From positions 620,001 to 684,000 of the forward strand of contig CAWJCL010000001.1 of the NCBI GenBank assembly GCA_963841425.1: a stretch of DNA of 64,000 bases, written 5' to 3'. Below the pieces are notes generated by a model, which was not told where the DNA came from, made no database searches, and saw only the letters and a list, made by a program, of their open reading frames with translations. Origin of the DNA: DATEOR01 sp963841425 (GTDB taxonomy: Bacteria > Actinomycetota > Thermoleophilia > Gaiellales > Gaiellaceae). Both the position numbers and the translations under genes were made by a program. This document shows positions 39,423 to 48,367 of the stretch, one piece after another (positions within the stretch are counted from its first letter, which is position 1; each line of letters starts with the position of its first letter).

Positions 39423-40334
39423 ATGCGGCCAAGAGCTCTTCTCGTGTGCCTCGCTGTGGCCACAGCGCTCGCGGTGCCCGCTGCGGCGCATGCCGTCACG
39501 AACCCGCAGATCCCGGGTCTCCAGGTGGCGCTCAAGGCGCGCGGCTTCTACGCGGGGCCCATCGACGGCATCGCCGGGCCCATGACCGCCGGCGGCGTCC
39601 GGCGCTTCCAGCGCCATGTCGGCATCGTCGTCGACGGGGTCGCCGGTCCGATCACGCGCGGCAAGCTCGGCCGGCTCGGGCGCCCGCTTTTCGGCAAGCG
39701 GCACCTGATCGTGAGCGGCAACGTCGGCTGGGACGTCTCCGTCCTCGAGTTCTTCCTCAAGCGCCGAGGCTTCTGGCCGGGCAGCGTCGACGGGCATTTC
39801 ACCGAGCGGACGAGGCGCGCGGTGCTGCGCTACCAGCGCGGCCGGCATCTCGTCGTCGACGGCCTCGTCGGCCCGCAGACGCTCGCGACCTTCGGCGTGC
39901 GCCGAGCGGTGCCGCAGCCCACACATTCGACGACGCGCCGCTCAGGGAAGGGCGTCCGCGCGATCCTCACGTACTGGGCGCGCTACTACGGCCTCAGCCC
40001 GAGCCTCGTGAAGGCGCTCGCCTGGCAGGAGTCCGGCTTTCAGCAGAACGTCCGCTCGCGCGTGGGCGCGCGAGGCGTCATGCAGGTGACGCGGCAGACG
40101 TGGTCGTACGTGGAGATGGTCCTCCTCGGACACAAGGTGCGGCACGGGAAGGACGGGAACATCCACGTCGGTGCCGCTTACCTCCGCCAGCTCCTGCACG
40201 AGTTCCATTTCAACGTCCGGCTCGCGGTCGGCGCGTACAACCAAGGGCCCGCGGCCGTCCGCGCGCACGGTCTCTATCCGAAGACGCGCAAGTTCGTGGC
40301 GAACGTGCTGGCCCTCAGGCATCGCTTCTCCTAG
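39423..40334 (+). CDS. secreted lytic transglycosylase with two peptidoglycan-binding domains
   Basis: 303 residues: signal peptide (LLVCLAVATALAVPAAAHA), two PG_binding_1 domains (IPGLQVALKARGFYAGPIDGIAGPMTAGGVRRFQ; VLEFFLKRRGFWPGSVDGHFTERTRRAVLRYQ), then an SLT domain with catalytic Glu in LAWQESGFQQN, GARGVMQVTRQTW and VGAYNQGPAAVR. It cleaves the glycan strand of peptidoglycan outside the membrane. It is 44 nt after the anti-sigma gene and might be in the sigma regulon, which is inference. Confidence 0.95.
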   Translation: MRPRALLVCLAVATALAVPAAAHAVTNPQIPGLQVALKARGFYAGPIDGIAGPMTAGGVRRFQRHVGIVVDGVAGPITRGKLGRLGRPLFGKRHLIVSGNVGWDVSVLEFFLKRRGFWPGSVDGHFTERTRRAVLRYQRGRHLVVDGLVGPQTLATFGVRRAVPQPTHSTTRRSGKGVRAILTYWARYYGLSPSLVKALAWQESGFQQNVRSRVGARGVMQVTRQTWSYVEMVLLGHKVRHGKDGNIHVGAAYLRQLLHEFHFNVRLAVGAYNQGPAAVRAHGLYPKTRKFVANVLALRHRFS

Positions 40335-40506
40335 TGCTCCCCCGGAGCAAACGAAAAGAGGGGAAAACGGGATCTCTCACCTCGAAAGTTGCGGCCTCTT
40401 CCGAGGATGTCCCGTCTTCCCCCCTGTTGGGTGCAGTGATCGGCCGAAGTCCCGTCGCTCTTTAGCTCGTTCGAGGGACTTGCCCGGAACCGTTTCGCGT
40501 GGTATT

Positions 40507-40522
40507 TCTGACGTTGGTCAGA
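40507..40522. promoter_or_regulatory. MarR-type operator at MarR-GNAT start
   Basis: TCTGAC (40507-40512), GTTG, GTCAGA (40517-40522): perfect inverted repeat ending 2 bp before the ATG, well placed for self-repression by the MarR domain. The rest of 40335-40524 holds a weak hairpin (GCTCC-CCC-GGAGC) after the transglycosylase and no gene. Confidence 0.55.
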
Positions 40523-40524
40523 GA

Positions 40525-41406
40525 ATGGAGGCGGCCCACATCGCACAGGTGCGGAGGTTCAACCGGGTGGCAACGGAGCGAGCGGGCGCGCTCAGCGAAC
40601 GGTTTCTCGGCCGCACGAGGCCGCTTGGCCAGGCGCGCCTTCTCTGGGAGATCGGCCGCGACGGAGCGGCCGTCCGCGATCTCCGCGCACGCCTCGGGCA
40701 TGATTCCGGCTATCTCAGCCGGCTCCTCCGCGCACTCGAGACGGACGGGCTCGTCGTCGTCGGCCCCGATCCTGCCGACGGGCGGGTGCGCCGGGCGATC
40801 CTGACTCCACGCGGCGAGCGCGAGTGGGACGAGCTCGAGGCGCGCTCGGAAGCGCTCGCGGCCTCCGTGCTCGAGCCGCTCAGCGAGAGGCAGGAGCGGG
40901 AGCTCGTCGATGCGCTTGAGACGGTCGAGCGGCTGCTGACCGCATCGCTCATCTCGGTGGATGTCGAGAGCCCGCGCAGCCCGGCGGGACGCTGGTGCCT
41001 CGAGCAGTACTTCGCCGAGCTTCGCGACCGGTTCGACGCCGGCTTCGATCCCACCACGAGCAGCCTGCCCGACGCAACCGAGATGGCGCCGCCGACCGGC
41101 CTCTTCCTCATTGCCCGTCTCCGCGGCGAGCCGGTCGCGTGCGGCGGTCTGATCCTGCACGGCACCGCTCCTGCGGAGATCAAGAGGATGTGGGTCTCCC
41201 CCGCGGTGCGCGGAATCGGCCTGGGAAGGCGGCTCCTCGACGAGCTCGAGCGGCGGGCACGCGATTCGGGCGCCCCGGCGACGCGCCTCGACACGAACCG
41301 GAACCTCATCGAGGCGATCTCGCTGTACCGCTCGTCGGGCTACGAGGAGATTCCCGACTTCAACGGCGAGCCCTACGCCCACCACTGGTTCGACAAGCGG
41401 CTCTAG
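40525..41406 (+). CDS. MarR-GNAT fusion protein
   Basis: 293 residues from ATG 40525. The N-terminal winged helix (PLGQARLLWEIGRDGAAVRDLRARLGHDSGYLSRLLRALETDGLVVVGPDPADGRVRRAILTPRGEREWDEL) is MarR-like. The C-terminal domain (GLFLIARLRGEPVACGGLILHGTAPAEIKRMWVSPAVRGIGLGRRLLDELERRARDSG...RLDTNRNLIEAISLYRSSGYEEI) is a GNAT acetyltransferase with the R-G-I-G-L-G loop. Such fusions couple DNA binding to acetylation of an unknown small molecule. A palindrome right before the start suggests autoregulation. Convergent with the lipoprotein gene (4-nt overlap). Confidence 0.92.
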   Translation: MEAAHIAQVRRFNRVATERAGALSERFLGRTRPLGQARLLWEIGRDGAAVRDLRARLGHDSGYLSRLLRALETDGLVVVGPDPADGRVRRAILTPRGEREWDELEARSEALAASVLEPLSERQERELVDALETVERLLTASLISVDVESPRSPAGRWCLEQYFAELRDRFDAGFDPTTSSLPDATEMAPPTGLFLIARLRGEPVACGGLILHGTAPAEIKRMWVSPAVRGIGLGRRLLDELERRARDSGAPATRLDTNRNLIEAISLYRSSGYEEIPDFNGEPYAHHWFDKRL

Positions 41407-42056
41407 CCGGGAGGGCACACCAGCGCCGGGTCGGACGCCGAAACGCCGAGGGCATCCCACTGCTTCGGACCCGCGACGGTGAGGCCGAGACTGCCGCTGA
41501 CGTCTCCGGTGGCCCCCGCGTCGGACTCGAAATAGCCGAAGACGTCGAGCTGGTAGGCGCCGGGCTCGAGGTCGACGGTCCAGAGCGTTTCCGCGCCGAG
41601 TGCAAGCGGCACGATCTCGACCCACCGGTGGTCGCAGCCGAGCGACGTCACATGGACGTAGCCGATGCAATCTTGGGGATCGTCGCCGTGGCAGCCGCTC
41701 GACGAGACGATTTCGGCTCCGACGAACACGAATCGGACCTCATCGCCCGCCGCCACGGCGGTGACTTCCTTCGGGCGCACGGCGGCCGAGTCGCTGCACG
41801 CTCCCTGCCCCTCTCCGGTCGCAGTGTCGACGTGCTCGACGCAATACGACCCCTGCACCGCCGTCTGGTCGCCGTAGGGGCTTTCGAGCACGATGTGAGG
41901 AGGCTGCAGCTTCGGCGGGTCGACCTCGATGGCGGGTCGCGGAACGGTGACGGCCGTCTCCTCCTCGCCGGATGAAGCAGGCGGGCCTGCGGCATCCCTT
42001 TCGACACCGCAACCGGCGAGAGCCAGGGCGAGCAACAGCGCCGTCGCGAACCTCAT
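41403..42056 (-). CDS. lipoprotein, unknown family
   Basis: 217 residues from ATG 42056. Signal peptide ATALLLALALAGC ends in a lipobox. The mature protein is acidic with a Pro/Glu linker, then GSYCVEHVDTATGEGQGACSD, RFVFVGAEIVSSSGCHGDDPQDCIGYVHVTSLGCDH and a Gly/Asp-rich beta segment (ETLWTVDLEPGAYQLDVFGYFESDAGATGDVSGSLGLTV). Several Cys suggest disulfides. The pattern recalls secreted beta-sandwich domains, but no family is recognised. Confidence 0.65.
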   Translation of the reverse strand: MRFATALLLALALAGCGVERDAAGPPASSGEEETAVTVPRPAIEVDPPKLQPPHIVLESPYGDQTAVQGSYCVEHVDTATGEGQGACSDSAAVRPKEVTAVAAGDEVRFVFVGAEIVSSSGCHGDDPQDCIGYVHVTSLGCDHRWVEIVPLALGAETLWTVDLEPGAYQLDVFGYFESDAGATGDVSGSLGLTVAGPKQWDALGVSASDPALVCPPG

Positions 42057-42083
42057 GTCCGCTCAGACGGCCCAGCGAGCCGG

Positions 42084-42107
42084 AAAGTTCCCGCCGCGGG
42101 GAGCTTT
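42084..42107 (-). terminator. hairpin at end of rex
   Basis: AAAGTTCCCG and GGGGAGCTTT (42084-42107) pair with two mismatches around a CCGC loop; on the minus strand CTTTCC follows. It overlaps the rex stop codon and separates rex from the lipoprotein gene. Confidence 0.5.
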
Positions 42108-42765
42108 AGGTCAGGTGGAAATAGAGCGCGTAGAGGAGCTCGACTGCGGGGCTCGTCGTGTGCACGGTCACGTCGCCGGGAGCGTGCAGGAGCGCCTCGG
42201 TGTAGTTGAAGATGATCTTCACGCCCGCGCCGACGACGTCGTCGGCCACGCGCTGGGCCTCTTCCGGCGGAGTGGCGAGCACGGCGACGATGATGTTCTT
42301 CTCGCGGATCGCATCCGTCAGCTCGCTGTAGTCACGGATGATCGAGTCGCCGATCGGCTGGCCGACCTTGCTTCGATCGGTGTCGAAGGCGGCGGCGATG
42401 TTGAACCCGTGGTCTGCGAAGACCGTCGAGCTCGCGATCGCCTGGCCGAGGCGGCCGGCGCCGAAGAGCGCGATGTTGTGCTGGCCCTGCGTCCGGAGGA
42501 TCTTGCGGATCTCCGAGATGAGGCCGTCGATGTTGTAGCCGACTCCCCGCTTCCCGAACTTCCCGAACGTGGAGAGATCGCGCCGGATCTGCGTCGCGTT
42601 GATGTTCGTGTACTCGCTCATCTCCTGGGAGGAGATGCGTTCCTGGCCCATCTTCTTGGCCTGGGTGAGCACCCGGAGGTACTGGCTGAGCCGCGCGGCG
42701 ACGCCGACGGTTAGCCGCTCGCCGACCCGCCCTTCACTTTCAGTCATGAGCCCCGCCGTCGTCAT
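42106..42765 (-). CDS. rex: redox-sensing transcriptional repressor Rex
   Basis: 219 residues from ATG 42765. The DNA-binding domain (ARLSQYLRVLTQAKKMGQERISSQEMSEYTNINATQIRRDLSTFGKFGKRGVGYNI) and the Rossmann NAD(H) domain (NIALFGAGRLGQAIASS; AAFDTDRSKVGQPIGD; NIIVAVLATPPEEAQRVADDVVGAGVKIIFNYTEALL) are complete, and the C-terminal helix YALYFHLT swaps in the dimer. Rex represses respiratory and fermentative genes when NAD+/NADH is high. No TTGTGN6TCACAA operator is visible near its start. Confidence 0.96.
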   Translation of the reverse strand: MTTAGLMTESEGRVGERLTVGVAARLSQYLRVLTQAKKMGQERISSQEMSEYTNINATQIRRDLSTFGKFGKRGVGYNIDGLISEIRKILRTQGQHNIALFGAGRLGQAIASSTVFADHGFNIAAAFDTDRSKVGQPIGDSIIRDYSELTDAIREKNIIVAVLATPPEEAQRVADDVVGAGVKIIFNYTEALLHAPGDVTVHTTSPAVELLYALYFHLT

Positions 42766-42843
42766 GCTTGTAACACGATAGCGGCACCCTCAACCCTGGT
42801 GCGGAGGGACAGAACCTTGTCGCGGAGGCGGAGTTTGTGCGTG

Positions 42844-43101
42844 CTAGGACTCGACCCGGCGGCGGAGGCCGTCCGGCGTGACGAAGTAGGTGAACGCCTC
42901 CTCCCCGTCCACGAGGACGACCGGGATCCGCTCGCGATAGCGGCGCTCGAGCTCGGCGTCCCCTGTGATGTCGACCTCCTCGAGCGCAAATGGGGTCTCC
43001 GCGCGGACGCCCTCGATCACGCGTCGCGCGCTCTCGCAGAGGTGGCAGCCCTCGGCGTGAACCAGCGTGACGACGTGTTCACCGCTACGGGTAGAGACCA
43101 C
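42844..43101 (-). CDS. glutaredoxin-like (DUF836) protein
   Basis: 85 residues from GTG 43101, overlapping the GDH stop by 17 nt. Active-site pair is HAEGCHLCESA, and the cis-Pro is in YRERIPVVLVDGEEAF. Short thioredoxin-fold protein of the DUF836/glutaredoxin-like group; it may reduce disulfides or bind metal. It is co-transcribed after gdhA. Confidence 0.85.
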   Translation of the reverse strand: MVSTRSGEHVVTLVHAEGCHLCESARRVIEGVRAETPFALEEVDITGDAELERRYRERIPVVLVDGEEAFTYFVTPDGLRRRVES

Positions 43102-44359
43102 GAGTCGTCGTCGCCTCGGCGACGCGCCCGACCGCGAGGGCGTAGGCGGCCTGGCGCATCGACAGGGTGCGCTCCTCGTGGGCCCGCCAGGTCTCGGCGA
43201 AGGCGCGGGTGATGATGTCGTTCAGCTTCGCGTTCACCTCGGACTCCTTCCAGAAGTACTCCTGGAGCCCCTGCACCCACTCGAAGTAGGAGACGACCAC
43301 TCCGCCCGCGTTCGCGAGCACGTCGGGGAGGACGAGCACGCCGCGGTTGTCGAGGATCAGGTCCGCCTCCGGCGTGACCGGGCCGTTCGCGCCCTCGCAG
43401 ACGATGCTCGCCTTGATCCGGTCGGCGTTCTCGCCCGTGATCACCTGCTCGAGCGCGCACGGCGCGAGCACGTCGCAGTCGACGAGGAGAAGCTCGTCGT
43501 TCGTGATCGCCTCGGCGCCCGCAAGCCCGTCCAGCGACCCCGTGTCCTGCTTGTGGGCGAGTGCGGCCCGCACGTCGATGCCGTCCGCGTTGTGGATCCC
43601 CCCACGCGAGTCGGAGAGGGCGACGATGGTCGCGCCCTGGTCGGCGACGATGAGCGCGAGGTTGGAGCCGACGTTGCCGAAGCCCTGCACGGCGACCTTC
43701 CGGCCCTCGATCGACAGATCCTGCTTCCGCAATGCCTCGCGGACGCAGAACGCAGCGCCGCGCGCGGTCGCCTCGACCCGCCCGACCGAGCCGCCCACCT
43801 CGAGCGGCTTCCCGGTGACGATGCCGAGGACGGAGTACCCCTTGTTCATCGAGTACGTGTCGAAGATCCAGGCCATCTCGCGAGGGCTCGTGCCCACATC
43901 GGGCGCGGGAATGTCGGCCTCCGGTCCGATGAAGTTGATGATCTCGGTCGTGTAGCGGCGGGTCATCCGCTCGAGCTCGGAGACGGAGAGCTCCTTCGGG
44001 TTGACGACGACGCCGCCCTTCGCTCCGCCGAACGGAAGGCCCATGAGGGCGCACTTCCACGTCATCCACATGGCGAGCGCCTTCGTCTCCTCGAGAGTGA
44101 CCTGGTGGTGATAGCGGATCCCGCCCTTGGAGGGCCCGCGGGCAACGTTGTGGGTGCAACGGAACCCCTCGAAGACGCGCACCGATCCGTCGTCCATCCG
44201 GGTCGGAACGGAGACCGCGACGCACTTCTTGCACTCGATGAGGACGTTCAGCATGCTGTCGTCCATCCCTAGCTGGGCGGCGGTCTGGCGCAGTTGGCTC
44301 CGCGCCATCTCCCAGGGGTTCTCCTTCAGATGCGAGGAAGGGGCTTCGACAGTGGTCAC
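43085..44359 (-). CDS. gdhA: glutamate dehydrogenase
   Basis: 424 residues from GTG 44359, set by AAGGAG 6 nt upstream. Catalytic region GGIRYHHQVTLEETKALAMWMTWKCALMGLPFGGAKGGV contains the substrate Lys residues; AEADIPAPDVGTSPREMAWI-type loop is present (GPEADIPAPDVGT); the NAD(P) fold is VAVQGFGNVGSNLA. A hexameric GDH-type enzyme interconverting glutamate and 2-oxoglutarate. Coenzyme choice cannot be stated safely. Confidence 0.95.
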   Translation of the reverse strand: MTTVEAPSSHLKENPWEMARSQLRQTAAQLGMDDSMLNVLIECKKCVAVSVPTRMDDGSVRVFEGFRCTHNVARGPSKGGIRYHHQVTLEETKALAMWMTWKCALMGLPFGGAKGGVVVNPKELSVSELERMTRRYTTEIINFIGPEADIPAPDVGTSPREMAWIFDTYSMNKGYSVLGIVTGKPLEVGGSVGRVEATARGAAFCVREALRKQDLSIEGRKVAVQGFGNVGSNLALIVADQGATIVALSDSRGGIHNADGIDVRAALAHKQDTGSLDGLAGAEAITNDELLLVDCDVLAPCALEQVITGENADRIKASIVCEGANGPVTPEADLILDNRGVLVLPDVLANAGGVVVSYFEWVQGLQEYFWKESEVNAKLNDIITRAFAETWRAHEERTLSMRQAAYALAVGRVAEATTTRGLYP

Positions 44360-44370
44360 CCAGAGCTCCT

Positions 44371-46938
44371 TTACTGGTCGGTGATCCGGAAGACGGTGTC
44401 GGCGGTGGACGGCGGCGTTCCGTCGGCGGCGTCGACAGGCTGGGCGCGCAGGCGGAGGACGTAGGTGCCCGGCTCGAGCACCTTGCCGTCGGGGCCGCGG
44501 CCGGTCAGACCGAAGGCGTAGCGGCCGGGCAGCAGGTCTCGCATGCGGGCGATGACGCCCAGGCGCTTGCCCTTGGGCGTCCAGAGCTCGAGGTCGAGCA
44601 GGCCTACGGGCTCGATCTGCTCGCCCCCAGAGCCCGGTGCGGCGTGGCCGGCGCGGAAGGCGAGCACCGCGGGAGCGGACTTCGACGGCGGGAACTCCCA
44701 GTTGGACAGGCTGACGGAGTCGACGAGTGTGAGGTCTCGCGGCCGCGGCGCGATCGCCCACGGGATCCGGGCAGCGGGCGCGCCTCGCGCCGAGACGACG
44801 ACCACGCCGCTCGCGCCGTCTCCCAGCTCGGCCGTCGGGGAGACGGTGAGCTGCACGCTCGAAGACGCGCCGGGCCCGAGGCTGAGACGAGCAGGCTGTG
44901 CAGTGAACGAGACCCTCGCGGGGCCGGACTGGTCCGGAACGAGCCCGAACCCGACCTCGAGCGGTGTGCTGGAGAGGTTCTCGACGGTGAGCGTCTGGGA
45001 GGAGGACCAGCCGGTGCCACCCGCGCGGCCGAAGGCCACGGTCGCGGGCTCGACCGAGAGCTCCGCGGTCGACGCAGCGGCCGGGTCGATGCCGCCCGCT
45101 CCCTCCCGCGTGACCGGCTGAACGCCGCCGAGAGGCTCGGCACTCCCGACGAGAACTGCACGGAGCTCGGATGCGCTGAGCCCCGTGCGCGCCTGCGAGA
45201 CCAGAACAGCCGCTCCGGCTGCAACGGCGGCCGCGGCGCTCGACCCGCTGACCGTCGAAGACCGCGGGACGCCGTCGGCCGACGGATCGAACGTGGCGAG
45301 ACCCACTCCCGGCGCGACGACGTCCGGCTTCACGCGCCCGTCGAACGCAAGCCCTCCCGAGGAGAACCCGGCGACGGCGTCGAGTTCGGGGTTGCCGGCG
45401 GTGCCGAGAGGAGCGAGGACGGCGGACACCTGACGGCCCTCGCGGAGCGCGTCCATCGCCGCCGCCCCGGTCTCCCCGGGCAGGGCGATGACGGGGAGCG
45501 CCGTCGCCTCGTCGGCATCGAGAGCGCCTGCCGGCAGAGCCGTTCCGTACACGAGGAGCGCCGCCGCTCCCGCGTCCTTGGCGTTTCGCGCTTTGGCCTC
45601 GAGCGAGCTCCCGTCCGCGGGGACGAGCGCTGCGCGCCCGGCGACCCGGCTGACGCCGCTCGTGTCGAAGAAGTCTCCCAGCGCCGAGCCGCCGGCTTCG
45701 AACTCGGCCGCCCGAGCCGGGCTCACGAGCGAAGGCCCGAGGAGGCCTGCGACGTCCAGCGTCGCCTGGCCCGGGAGAGTCGTCTTGCCGAGGACGCGGG
45801 CGGGCCCGGCCGAGATCGTGTCCGAGCCCGCGCGGACCCAGGCATTCGCCACCGCGACCCTGGCGCGCGTGTCCGTGGCGCCGACGGTGAGCGCATCCGG
45901 GGCTCCGCCCGGCGCCCCGATGCCGCCGAAGCCGACTCCCGAGCCCCCGTCGTTCCCGGCCGACGCGACGACGAGCGTGCCGAGCTTGGTCGCGCCCTCG
46001 ACAGCGCGCGACTCGGGGCTGTCGGTGAAGGCGGCGAACGGCTCGACGAGCGGCGCAAGCGCGACCGTCGCCCCGTCCGTCACGGCCCCGTCGCCGTTGG
46101 GGTCGACCGCACGCTCGAGCCCGGCGATCAGCTGGTCCCCCCGCCCCGTCAGCGCGAAGCTCCCGTCCTTGCCCTGCTGCCAGCCGACGACGCGGATCGG
46201 AACGATCTTCGCGCCTGGCGCCACGGCGGTGACGAGCCCGGCCATCTGCGTCCCGTGCGCCTCGACCAGGCCCTGGCCCGACGGATCGGCCTCGGGCACG
46301 GGCTTTTTGTCTCCACCGACGACGTCGAAGCCTCGGCGCAGGCGGCTCGCGAGCGCAGGCTGCTCCGCATCGACCCCCGTATCGAGAAGGGCGACCTTGG
46401 TGCCCTGGCCGTCGAATCCGGGCAGGCTGACCCCGGCCTGGGCGCCGACCGCCGGCGCGCGCAGGGCTTCAGCCTCCGCGGGGTAGATCGCTCTCACCGG
46501 ATAGACGCCGATCACGGACGGGTTACGGTCGAGCTCGGCGACGGCCCGCGCGTCGAGCGTGGCCGAGAAGCCGTTCAGTGTCTTCGTGAAGCTCTGGTCG
46601 GGCTCGACGGCGATGCCGCGCTCGCGGAGCGAGGCGAGGAACGCGTCCTGCTCCGCCTCGATGTCGGCGACCCACCGGCGCTGCTTCGCCGCCCCGACCT
46701 TTCCGTTCGCCGCCTCCATCCGGTCGGCGAGCGAGGGAGACGAGAGGAGGACGATCATCCGCGGGCCGAGCTCGGCCTGCGGGCGGTCGCCGAAGACGGA
46801 GTGCCAGGCGCGGGCGGCCGCGTCTGTCATGGTCAGACGGGCCCCCTGGATGTTGCCGACCAGCATGAACGCCGCGACCCCCGCGACAGCTGCGAGCACC
46901 CATGCGCGCGCGAGCTCAGGCCGCCGTCGCGTAGGCAT
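44371..46938 (-). CDS. S8 subtilisin-like serine peptidase with PA-type insertion
   Basis: 855 residues from ATG 46938 (ATG 46977 possible), overlapping the end of tsaD by 23 nt. An N-terminal helix (WVLAAVAGVAAFMLVG) is followed by an inhibitor-I9-like propeptide (about 60-150). The triad is D186 (VALLDTGVD), H228 (EAHGTQMAG) and S567 (VSGSSAAAA), with N329 (ASAGNDGG) as oxyanion residue. A protease-associated domain is inserted between about 375 and 515. The C-terminal 270 residues are Fn3- and FlgD-like beta domains (SVEPATVAFGRAGGTG; GRYAFGLTGRGPDGKVLEPGTYVLRLRA). A large secreted or anchored protease. Confidence 0.9.
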   Translation of the reverse strand: MPTRRRPELARAWVLAAVAGVAAFMLVGNIQGARLTMTDAAARAWHSVFGDRPQAELGPRMIVLLSSPSLADRMEAANGKVGAAKQRRWVADIEAEQDAFLASLRERGIAVEPDQSFTKTLNGFSATLDARAVAELDRNPSVIGVYPVRAIYPAEAEALRAPAVGAQAGVSLPGFDGQGTKVALLDTGVDAEQPALASRLRRGFDVVGGDKKPVPEADPSGQGLVEAHGTQMAGLVTAVAPGAKIVPIRVVGWQQGKDGSFALTGRGDQLIAGLERAVDPNGDGAVTDGATVALAPLVEPFAAFTDSPESRAVEGATKLGTLVVASAGNDGGSGVGFGGIGAPGGAPDALTVGATDTRARVAVANAWVRAGSDTISAGPARVLGKTTLPGQATLDVAGLLGPSLVSPARAAEFEAGGSALGDFFDTSGVSRVAGRAALVPADGSSLEAKARNAKDAGAAALLVYGTALPAGALDADEATALPVIALPGETGAAAMDALREGRQVSAVLAPLGTAGNPELDAVAGFSSGGLAFDGRVKPDVVAPGVGLATFDPSADGVPRSSTVSGSSAAAAVAAGAAVLVSQARTGLSASELRAVLVGSAEPLGGVQPVTREGAGGIDPAAASTAELSVEPATVAFGRAGGTGWSSSQTLTVENLSSTPLEVGFGLVPDQSGPARVSFTAQPARLSLGPGASSSVQLTVSPTAELGDGASGVVVVSARGAPAARIPWAIAPRPRDLTLVDSVSLSNWEFPPSKSAPAVLAFRAGHAAPGSGGEQIEPVGLLDLELWTPKGKRLGVIARMRDLLPGRYAFGLTGRGPDGKVLEPGTYVLRLRAQPVDAADGTPPSTADTVFRITDQ

Positions 46939-47899
46939 CGAGCGCAAGATACTCCGGAAAGGGGACGGCCGTGGCATACCTGGCCGCCGAGGCGATCATC
47001 GCCGCATTGTCGGTGCAGAGCGGGAGCGGCGCGAGCGCCGCCTCCGGGAGCGCCGAACGGAGCTCCGAGTTCGCCGCCACGCCCCCGACGACGGCGACCC
47101 GGGAGTGCCCTGCCTGCTCCGCCGCCTCGGTCGTACGCTCGACGAGGGCGCGCACGATCGCGCGCTGATAGCTCGCGGCGAGGTCGGCGCGGTGCGCCTC
47201 GAGCTCATCCGAGCTCAGATCCCGCACCGTGTAGAGAAGGGCGGTCTTCAAGCCGGAGAATGAGAAGTCCAGTCCCGGGACACGGGCGACGGGGAAGCGG
47301 AAGGCCTCCGCGTCGCCCTCGCGGGCGAGCCGGTCGATCGCGGCTCCGCCCGGATAGCCGAGGCCGAGGAGCCGCGCGCCCTTGTCGAAGGCCTCACCCG
47401 CTGCGTCGTCGAGGGTCGTTCCGAGGACCCTGAAGCCCTCCCGGTCGGGCACGTCGAGAAGCATCGTGTGACCGCCGCTCGCGAGCAGGCAGAGGAACGG
47501 CGGATCCTCGTCCTGGGGCTCCAGGTAGAGCGAGGCGACATGGCCCAGGAGGTGGTCGACCGGAATGAGGGGAAGCCGCCGCGACCAGGCGATTGCCTTC
47601 GCCGCCGAGATACCGACGAGAAGCGCGCCGATGAGCCCCGGCCCGCGCGTGACCGCGACCCCGTCGATCCGGTCGAGGGGCGTGCCTGCCTCGGCGAGCG
47701 CCTCTTCGACCACAGGCGCGACGAGCTCGAGATGCCGACGGGACGCGACCTCGGGGACGACGCCCCCGTAGCGGGCGTGGAGCTCCGCCTGGGAGGAGAC
47801 GACGTTCGCGAGCATGCGCCCATCTTGCGTGACCACGGCGGCGGCCGTCTCGTCACAGGAGGTCTCGACCCCGAGGAGTGTCCCGACCGGCGACACCAT
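46916..47899 (-). CDS. tsaD: tRNA t6A threonylcarbamoyltransferase TsaD
   Basis: 327 residues. ASKHA-type fold with LGVETSCDETAAAVV, metal His pair in VDHLLGHVASLYLEP (H-x3-H), ASGGHTMLLDV, and C-terminal GGVAANSELRSAL, CTDNAAMIA. Transfers the threonylcarbamoyl group to A37 of ANN-reading tRNAs, with TsaB and TsaE encoded just upstream in the same run. Confidence 0.97.
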   Translation of the reverse strand: MVSPVGTLLGVETSCDETAAAVVTQDGRMLANVVSSQAELHARYGGVVPEVASRRHLELVAPVVEEALAEAGTPLDRIDGVAVTRGPGLIGALLVGISAAKAIAWSRRLPLIPVDHLLGHVASLYLEPQDEDPPFLCLLASGGHTMLLDVPDREGFRVLGTTLDDAAGEAFDKGARLLGLGYPGGAAIDRLAREGDAEAFRFPVARVPGLDFSFSGLKTALLYTVRDLSSDELEAHRADLAASYQRAIVRALVERTTEAAEQAGHSRVAVVGGVAANSELRSALPEAALAPLPLCTDNAAMIASAARYATAVPFPEYLALDAYATAA

Positions 47900-48367
47900 C
47901 TAGCCCTCGCGGGCGGCGACCTGGCGGATGGGGTCCTTCCACATGATCAGCGCGTCCTCACGGTTGTCCGTGTAGTACCCACGGCGAATCCCGCTCGCCT
48001 CGAAGCCGAAGCGCTCGTAGAGGGCGATCGCAGTCAAGTTCGAGACGCGCACTTCGAGCGTGTACCCGCGGTGCGGATCGCCGGACGTGAGCTCGAAGAG
48101 CTCGTCGAGAAGCCCGCTCGCGACTCCCTGGCGGCGGTATTCCGGGTGCACCGCGACGTTCATGATGTGCCACGCGTCCGCATAGCGGGAGACGATCAGG
48201 TATGCGACGAGGCCGCCCGCGTCGGGATCGAAGGCGCCGAGGGAGACCGAAGACGGCTTTGCGAGCTCGCCCGCGAACATCGAGCGCGACCAGGGCGTCG
48301 GGTAGACGGCGTTCTCGATCGCGACGATCGCGTCGAGATCCTGCAGGCTGAGCCGGCGGATCTCCAT
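47900..48367 (-). CDS. rimI: RimI-type N-alpha-acetyltransferase
   Basis: 155 residues. GNAT with IRRLSLQDLDAIVAIENAVYPTPWSRSMF at the N-terminus, MNVAVHPEYRRQGVASGLLDEL (acetyl-CoA loop RRQGVA) and VRVSNLTAIALYERFGFEASGIRRGYY. It acetylates protein N-termini, classically ribosomal S18. As is common in Actinomycetota it lies between tsaB and tsaD. Its ATG overlaps the tsaB stop. Confidence 0.93.
   Translation of the reverse strand: MEIRRLSLQDLDAIVAIENAVYPTPWSRSMFAGELAKPSSVSLGAFDPDAGGLVAYLIVSRYADAWHIMNVAVHPEYRRQGVASGLLDELFELTSGDPHRGYTLEVRVSNLTAIALYERFGFEASGIRRGYYTDNREDALIMWKDPIRQVAAREG

Noticed and set aside
42766..42843. Rex operator in front of rex
   Set aside because: Only a partial TTGTAACAC is present; no TTGTGN6TCACAA-like palindrome.
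44644..47433. 929-codon plus-strand frame opposite the subtilase and tsaD
   Set aside because: Shadow of two recognised genes; composition Arg/Gly/Glu-rich, no domains.
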